This document shows positions 59,272-64,000 of a stretch of DNA of 64,000 bases, piece after piece (within the stretch, counting starts at the first letter, position 1; each line of letters starts with the position of its first letter). The notes under the pieces are model-generated. The model was not told where the DNA came from. It worked only from the letters and a program-made list of their open reading frames with translations, and ran no database searches. This DNA comes from Brevibacterium paucivorans. Lineage in GTDB: Bacteria; Actinomycetota; Actinomycetes; Actinomycetales; Brevibacteriaceae. Made by a program: the position numbers and the translations under genes. The stretch covers positions 1,736,001 through 1,800,000 of the forward strand of contig NZ_JAFBCP010000001.1 of assembly GCF_016907735.1 (NCBI RefSeq). Reading direction: 5' to 3'.

Positions 59272-60510
59272 TCAGCCCATGAGTGCTTCGACGGGATCAA
59301 TTCGTGCCGCTTTAAGTGCTGGGTACACGCTTGAAATGCCTCCTACACACGCGCCCAAGATAATCCCGCAGGGAATAAGCCACAGAGGTATGACCGCAGT
59401 CCAACTTTGAACGAGGGCGAAGATGAGCACAGCGTTGAAACCGATTATCGCTCCCACTAGCCCTCCAAACGCGCCAATCATCACACCTTCTGTCACGATT
59501 TGGCTAACGATGTCGTGCGACGTAGCGCCGAGTGCACTACGGACACCGATTTCGTGGCGACGCTGGAATACTGACGACAGCATGGTATTGGAAATGCTCA
59601 GCGCCCCAATGATGAGAGCGACTATGCCGAATGCGTACACCATTGCTTGTGTGTCACCGGATACTTGTTCTCTCAGATTTTCAGGATCGGGCGGCACTTC
59701 ACTTGTCAGGTCGTACCGTTGATAAGGGTCAAACGCGATGGGTGCCTCAACAGACACCTGGCGGGCAAATCCTGGTTCAGTTGACACAACGAACTGAGGG
59801 TAGGTGAACTGTCCGCCTGAGTCAGCACCACTCGTGAGGGGCAAAACGATTGCGTCGTCGAAGCCATCTCCGGGGTCTGGACTAGAAAACACCCCAGCTA
59901 CCGCGTAAGAAGCATTTCCCACGTGTATTTGGCGTGGCGAATCACTGTTGTCGATTCCCAGCTGTCGCGCCACTGTTGTTCCTATGAAAGCAACCCGTGC
60001 GCTGCGCTGAACGTGCCCTGAGTCGAACGGTTGTCCCCAAACAGTATGTAATCTGTGTGCCACAAGAGTCTCGGCATCGGCAAGCATGACAGAAGAATTT
60101 GCTAGAGGTTCGGTCCCAGGAGCTGCACGAACTGGAAGTGGGTCGGATGATTTGAGTAGAAATCCGGCAGTTTTCACGCCGTTGAGCGCTCGCACCCGCT
60201 GTATCCCCGTCGCCAAAATTTCTTCATGCCGTGATGCCGAATCGGGTTGCGATGTATTGAAATGAGCTTGTGCTACCGCGGACGCTAACGAATCCGGGAT
60301 CCCAGACACTGCTACCTTGGTCGCCATGAGATCAGTAAACCGACTCGATACTTGCGTTTGCACTGTCGTGGACATTGCGAGCATTGCAACGAGAGCGAAG
60401 ATCCCCATCGCGACTCCAAGCGATGTGAGAATCGTGCCACGTTTGCGTCGGGTGACGGCTGTGAGCGCGGGCCGTCCAGATTTTGCCAGATAGCTCCGAA
60501 ATAGTTTCAC
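59272..60510 (-). CDS. MacB/FtsX-type ABC transporter permease
   Basis: 412 residues with a FtsX layout: one N-terminal helix (AVTRRKRGTILTSLGVAMGIFALVAMLAMS), a 200-residue extracellular MacB-like domain and three C-terminal helices with the signature RRHEIGVRSALGATSHDI. Such permeases transmit force to the outside rather than pump across the membrane. Overlaps the ATPase gene by four bases. Last gene of the operon. Confidence 0.92.
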   Translation of the reverse strand: MKLFRSYLAKSGRPALTAVTRRKRGTILTSLGVAMGIFALVAMLAMSTTVQTQVSSRFTDLMATKVAVSGIPDSLASAVAQAHFNTSQPDSASRHEEILATGIQRVRALNGVKTAGFLLKSSDPLPVRAAPGTEPLANSSVMLADAETLVAHRLHTVWGQPFDSGHVQRSARVAFIGTTVARQLGIDNSDSPRQIHVGNASYAVAGVFSSPDPGDGFDDAIVLPLTSGADSGGQFTYPQFVVSTEPGFARQVSVEAPIAFDPYQRYDLTSEVPPDPENLREQVSGDTQAMVYAFGIVALIIGALSISNTMLSSVFQRRHEIGVRSALGATSHDIVSQIVTEGVMIGAFGGLVGAIIGFNAVLIFALVQSWTAVIPLWLIPCGIILGACVGGISSVYPALKAARIDPVEALMG

Positions 60511-61193
60511 CGCAGTTCCGCCTCAGCGCGCAAGCGGCCTCTGTCGATCGTATAAATGACGTCTGACTGTTCTGCCACATTGTGATCGTGCGTAATAACG
60601 ACAACTGCACGTCCTTGGACATGCGAAACATCCTTGAGCGTTGTGACGACGCGCTCAGAGTTTTCACGGTCGAGGTTGCCGGTAGGTTCGTCGCAGAGAA
60701 GCAGATTGGCTTCAGAATTGAGGGCGCGCGCAATTGCACATCGTTGCTTTTCTCCACCTGAGAGTTGCTGGGGCCACGCGTTAGCGCGGTGTGTGAGTGA
60801 CACCGCTTCAATGAGTTCATCTACCCGGGAACGCGTTGAGGATGAATAGGTTTGCGTTAACGCGATGTTTTCAGCGACAGTCAAGTGTTCGATGAGGTGA
60901 AACGCTTGGAAGACAAAAGATACATGGTCTGCTCGAAACTGAGCACGTTCGTTAGTAGTGAGTTCTGTGACCTCAACACCGTCGATCATGACGCTACCGG
61001 TTGAGGGGGCAAGTAGCATGCCCATGATGCTCAGGAGCGTGGTTTTCCCTGAGCCAGAAGGGCCCACCACAGTGGCGAATTGTCCTGGAAACAGCGAGAT
61101 GTTGATGTCAGACAAGACCGGTACGTCGCCAGCCTCAGTGCGGTAGGTGTGACTGATGTGCGTGAGAACGCTGCTTGCAGAAGTAGTGGTCAT
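60507..61193 (-). CDS. ABC transporter ATP-binding protein (MacB/LolD type)
   Basis: 228 residues. Walker A GPSGSGKTTLL, Q-loop FVFQAFHLIEHLTVAENI, signature LSGGEKQRCAIARAL, Walker B LLLCDEPTGNLD. Partner of the permease it overlaps. The adaptor gene starts 14 bases upstream on the same strand. Confidence 0.95.
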   Translation of the reverse strand: MTTTSASSVLTHISHTYRTEAGDVPVLSDINISLFPGQFATVVGPSGSGKTTLLSIMGMLLAPSTGSVMIDGVEVTELTTNERAQFRADHVSFVFQAFHLIEHLTVAENIALTQTYSSSTRSRVDELIEAVSLTHRANAWPQQLSGGEKQRCAIARALNSEANLLLCDEPTGNLDRENSERVVTTLKDVSHVQGRAVVVITHDHNVAEQSDVIYTIDRGRLRAEAELR

Positions 61194-61207
61194 GCGTGCG
61201 GGTATTC

Positions 61208-62461
61208 CTACTGCGTGATTTCAACTGGATCGCCTTCGTGGAGCTCTGTTGTCTCGACTGCTACCACTCCGTCTGCTTCAAAAGCGACGGTGACGGAAAC
61301 GCGGTGAATCTCTTGCCCAGGCATGTGAACGTTCACATAGGTTGAACCGTTTTGGTCGGTTCGAACAGCAGTGCTTGGTACTGTGAGCGCGTCTCTTGGA
61401 CCCTCTTCGACTTCGATGCGTGCTGGTCCGGTATACGGTGAAAACTTGGCAGGTGTCTCCACAATGACATGCGCAGAATCAGGCTTTTTGGGTTGTGGCT
61501 CCCCATTTTCAGAGTTCTCATCGGTTTTCTGTTCGGCTGTCACATCTACACGTTTGACTTTAAATTCTTCGCTTGTTCCACTACTGTCAAGAAAAACTCT
61601 TTGCCCTCGTGAAACATCAGGCAGTTCAGTTGCATTGATGGTGCATGACAACACGTCTTTACCAGAGCTTGTTACAAGTTGGCCTTCTTGTGGCGTTTGG
61701 CCCACCGAAAGGTTCATTGTGGTGAGGGTTGCGGGCGTGCGCTTGAGATACAAGATCTCTCCGGCAGGGACCTCGGGTGTTGCTTTTTCGCGTGCCTCAT
61801 CGTATTCGTCCTGTGTAGGGACTTCTTCATCGTCACCCAAGGTTCCACGTTTTGCGCGAGGAATTGTCTTTTCGAGTCGCGAAAGCTGTTTGACAGCATC
61901 CGGGTCTGAATACGTTGGGTCGTAGCCCGCTTGTTCGTACAGCTTTTTCACCGCGTCGCCTGTTTGCACGGAATACTTGGCGTGTAGATCACCGTGGTAC
62001 ATGCCCTGATCTTTTAGAAACGCGTGGAGTTGGTCTACATCGGCTCCTCGCGAACCAACCTTAAGTGTGCGAAACGCTGGCAGGTCTCCTTGGGCCACAA
62101 TGATGGGGCGGGAAGACACCTCAGCGACTACCGTCCCTGCCTCAACACGGTCACCTGCCTTAAAAGGTACTGAGGTGACAATCGCCTCGTCTTCGCCCGA
62201 GGTGACGAACCGTGGTGTGTTTGTGAATTCTTTCGTGGTTGAACAGTCCGCAGTCACCGTGCGACTTACGGTTCCCTTTTCCACGGGTACTGTGATGGTT
62301 GAGGGCGACACATCGCTGGCTTGTGCGGCCTTTTGCACTTCGGTGCGTGCTTTACCGAGCCACAACCACGCAATGACGTTTGTGGCTACGAGCAGGACAA
62401 TAACTGCGCAAACGATGACTTGCTTGCGTGACCACCTGGAGAACAGGCGAGGCTGAGCCAT
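61208..62461 (-). CDS. Periplasmic adaptor (HlyD/MacA-like) with peptidoglycan-binding domain
   Basis: 417 residues. Membrane helix at about 14-34, a barrel/lipoyl-like pair (VPFKAGDRVEAGTVVAEVSSRPIIV), a PG_binding_1 domain near residues 130-175 (LKVGSRGADVDQLHAFLKDQGMYHGDLHAKYS) and a distal beta part. In Gram-positive MacAB-like systems such adaptors link the permease to wall or substrate. Upstream of the ATPase, downstream of the lipoprotein. Confidence 0.9.
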   Translation of the reverse strand: MAQPRLFSRWSRKQVIVCAVIVLLVATNVIAWLWLGKARTEVQKAAQASDVSPSTITVPVEKGTVSRTVTADCSTTKEFTNTPRFVTSGEDEAIVTSVPFKAGDRVEAGTVVAEVSSRPIIVAQGDLPAFRTLKVGSRGADVDQLHAFLKDQGMYHGDLHAKYSVQTGDAVKKLYEQAGYDPTYSDPDAVKQLSRLEKTIPRAKRGTLGDDEEVPTQDEYDEAREKATPEVPAGEILYLKRTPATLTTMNLSVGQTPQEGQLVTSSGKDVLSCTINATELPDVSRGQRVFLDSSGTSEEFKVKRVDVTAEQKTDENSENGEPQPKKPDSAHVIVETPAKFSPYTGPARIEVEEGPRDALTVPSTAVRTDQNGSTYVNVHMPGQEIHRVSVTVAFEADGVVAVETTELHEGDPVEITQ

Positions 62462-62466
62462 ATGGG

Positions 62467-63384
62467 CTATCCAAATTCCTTTTTGGACCGATCGAGCGCT
62501 TCGCGACGAATCTCCAGCGCCCCGTGGATCTGCGATTCATAGAAGTCGGCGATACCGGTGAGATAGCGGTCCTCAATGAACGTCCGCTTGGTTCCGTATT
62601 CCAACGACTCTTGGCAAGTCGCGTCCGCCATTGCGATGTCGTAGGACTTTGCCGGATCTGTGGTAGCCCACACCTGCGCGACATCAGGCGTGGTGACTTC
62701 TTCGCCGTGACTGTCCTTTCCGAAACCCGCCTTTCTCATGCAAGTTGCCCACGAACTGTGCAGATCCTGCATTTCCTGATCGTCTAATGCGCCATTAAAC
62801 GCGTCCAGAATAAGTTGTGAGCTAATAAAGTCGGCTTGGTCGGCCTTTTCGAGTGAACCAAACTGCTCTTCATCGGCTTTGTTAGAGCAGCCGCCGTTGG
62901 TGTTGCGCAGTTGCTCGTTCTCTTCAGCGTCAGCGGCCTCTTCAGCCAGCTCAGAGTCTTCTTTTGGCTCGCCCCGAAAGGCTTTGTTCCAGTCCTCGCG
63001 CTGGCTCTGAGGTGTCTTGGTGTACCCGGCGTTGTCGTGAGGGGCGTTTTCTTCGGATGGTTCGGTTGGGTAACCCCGGTTCTCCTTCACCTCATCTGTC
63101 GAAATGACATCGGTTTCATCGAGCACGGACGAAAACGAATTCGCATCTGTTGAAAGCTCTGGTTCGTATTGAAAGTGTGCTTGGTTCATGCAGTTTTGAA
63201 TAAACCGCTGGTTGTAGTTGTGCAGAGCCATCGAATCTTTAAAGAGTCCACGGATCTCTGAACGGATTTCCTTGCGTGGTTGATCAGGGACGGCGAAACC
63301 ACTGTCTTCGCTCTCTGACCCGCAACCGGTAACAAAGAGCGCTGTCGCACAAATAAATACTAGAGAGGTGACGGCTACTTTCAC
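62467..63384 (-). CDS. Lipoprotein of the efflux operon
   Basis: 305 residues. Signal ending VTGC, lipidated Cys21. Acidic throughout, with repeated Asp/Glu stretches and three further Cys in CMNQAHF, GGCSNK and WATCMRKAGF. The W-x-x-C-M-x-x-x-G pattern recurs in actinobacterial lipoproteins next to HlyD-ABC operons. Five bases separate it from the adaptor gene, so it leads the operon. Likely the substrate-capture or outer accessory part. Confidence 0.82.
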   Translation of the reverse strand: MKVAVTSLVFICATALFVTGCGSESEDSGFAVPDQPRKEIRSEIRGLFKDSMALHNYNQRFIQNCMNQAHFQYEPELSTDANSFSSVLDETDVISTDEVKENRGYPTEPSEENAPHDNAGYTKTPQSQREDWNKAFRGEPKEDSELAEEAADAEENEQLRNTNGGCSNKADEEQFGSLEKADQADFISSQLILDAFNGALDDQEMQDLHSSWATCMRKAGFGKDSHGEEVTTPDVAQVWATTDPAKSYDIAMADATCQESLEYGTKRTFIEDRYLTGIADFYESQIHGALEIRREALDRSKKEFG

Positions 63385-63511
63385 TGGTGGTTCTTTCTGT
63401 GAAAATGGTCAGCATCATCGCCAACCTAAAGTCATTCTAAACCCCGGTCGGGGGGGGCAAAACGAAACGGTGAAAGCGTCAGTCAGACGAGCCTGCCTGT
63501 GACCACCCCAC

Positions 63512-64000
63512 TCACCGCAACAGCGAACCGAGGAAGTCGTCTTCCTTACTTTCTGGCTGGACGTCGTCGTACTGGGGCAAAGTTGCGCTGGTATCCATGG
63601 GCTGGTGCGGACCGCCCGGGTAGTCCTTGCCGAACAACTGGAACGTCCGCAGCCTCACTGAGTCGAACCCGAACCGTGCGATCTCGGCCATGGGAAGCGA
63701 CAACGGGCTTGGATCCCACGAACCATTAGCCGAAATGCGGTCAAACGCCACAATCCGATTACGAATCTCACCAATGCGCCCACTGTACGCATCGATCTCA
63801 TGCCCAGTGCCGTGCGAATACGTAAACAGACCCACAAACGCCTTCGCGTCGATCACCGTACGCGCCAGCGCCTTAGTCGACCCCAGCTCCAGTTCGTGAG
63901 CCGGCTGGCGTACCAGTTCCTTTCCCGTCTTTTCAGCAACCCGCTGAATCAGCGGTTCCGTCAACGGTGGGTCCACCCGTGTAATGTCGCGCAGGCGCAC
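63512..64000 (-). CDS. Unrecognised protein, 5' end cut by window edge
   Basis: C-terminal 162 residues, reading from the window's right edge, where a GTG happens to occur; the true start is probably outside. The sequence is soluble-looking, with FTYSHGTGHEIDAYSG, IANGSWDPSPLSLPM-like region and an acidic Gln/Asp-rich tail. I do not recognise the family. Confidence 0.6.
   Translation of the reverse strand: MRLRDITRVDPPLTEPLIQRVAEKTGKELVRQPAHELELGSTKALARTVIDAKAFVGLFTYSHGTGHEIDAYSGRIGEIRNRIVAFDRISANGSWDPSPLSLPMAEIARFGFDSVRLRTFQLFGKDYPGGPHQPMDTSATLPQYDDVQPESKEDDFLGSLLR

Overview
The window is GC-rich actinobacterial chromosome. Gene content and order (cysteine desulfurase, mnmA, MetE-like protein, ligA, then gatC-gatA-gatB), an actinobacterial-type adenosine deaminase, DUF3618 and GroES-like proteins, frequent GTG/TTG starts, sortase-built pili and a SAM-IV riboswitch all point to Actinomycetota. 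A Micrococcales-type organism is most likely; I would not name a genus from this sequence alone. The left end cuts an M20 amidohydrolase and the right end cuts an unrecognised minus-strand gene. Layout. 0-10.2 kb is mostly housekeeping: amidohydrolase, adenosine deaminase, small membrane protein, YfcC-type transporter, a lipoprotein, a MarR regulator, sucC-sucD, tRNA-Lys, GroES-like and DUF3618 proteins, Bcp peroxiredoxin and tRNA-Leu. 10.3-22.9 kb is a cell-surface region. It starts with about 1.1 kb of gene-free DNA carrying structured repeats and helically phased TGA(A/G) boxes, then a plus-strand pilus operon (major pilin, class C sortase, minor pilin, von Willebrand-type tip adhesin). Opposite it lie a second class C sortase, a Pro/Glu-repeat membrane protein and a beta-propeller membrane protein. 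23-28 kb holds tRNA-His, a SAM-IV riboswitch in front of an unrecognised gene, a polysaccharide deacetylase between two copies of a 54-bp palindrome, a family 2 glycosyltransferase and oligoribonuclease. 28-32.5 kb is an unusual three-gene unit: two paralogous membrane proteins, each with an internal lipoprotein signal, flanking a thioredoxin-TPR protein. 32.5-45.8 kb is translation and tRNA modification (cysteine desulfurase, mnmA, tcdA, TatD, gatCAB) with ligA and a penicillin-binding protein that has lost its active site. 46-52 kb encodes a giant LPXTG surface protein with Rib-like and G5 domains, broken by a frameshift, and a secreted NlpC/P60-like protein. 52-59 kb returns to metabolism (def, cysK-cysE, 2-hydroxyacid dehydrogenase, ilvD). 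59-63.4 kb is a MacAB-like efflux operon with its own lipoprotein. Working together: the pilus operon forms a complete covalent pilus (shaft, tip, probable base, sortase) and the second sortase cluster and giant LPXTG protein extend the surface repertoire. cysK and cysE overlap and form the last two steps of cysteine synthesis, feeding the cysteine desulfurase and MnmA thiolation route. Across the whole window the octamer CCGAGGTG occurs 42 times (24 on the plus strand, 18 on the minus strand by my reading), roughly ten times the count expected from composition. It lies in genes of both orientations, in protein linkers and between genes. With three further repeat families (138-bp double-hairpin element, 54-bp palindrome, 70-bp tRNA-distal element) it is the most striking structure that the genes do not explain.
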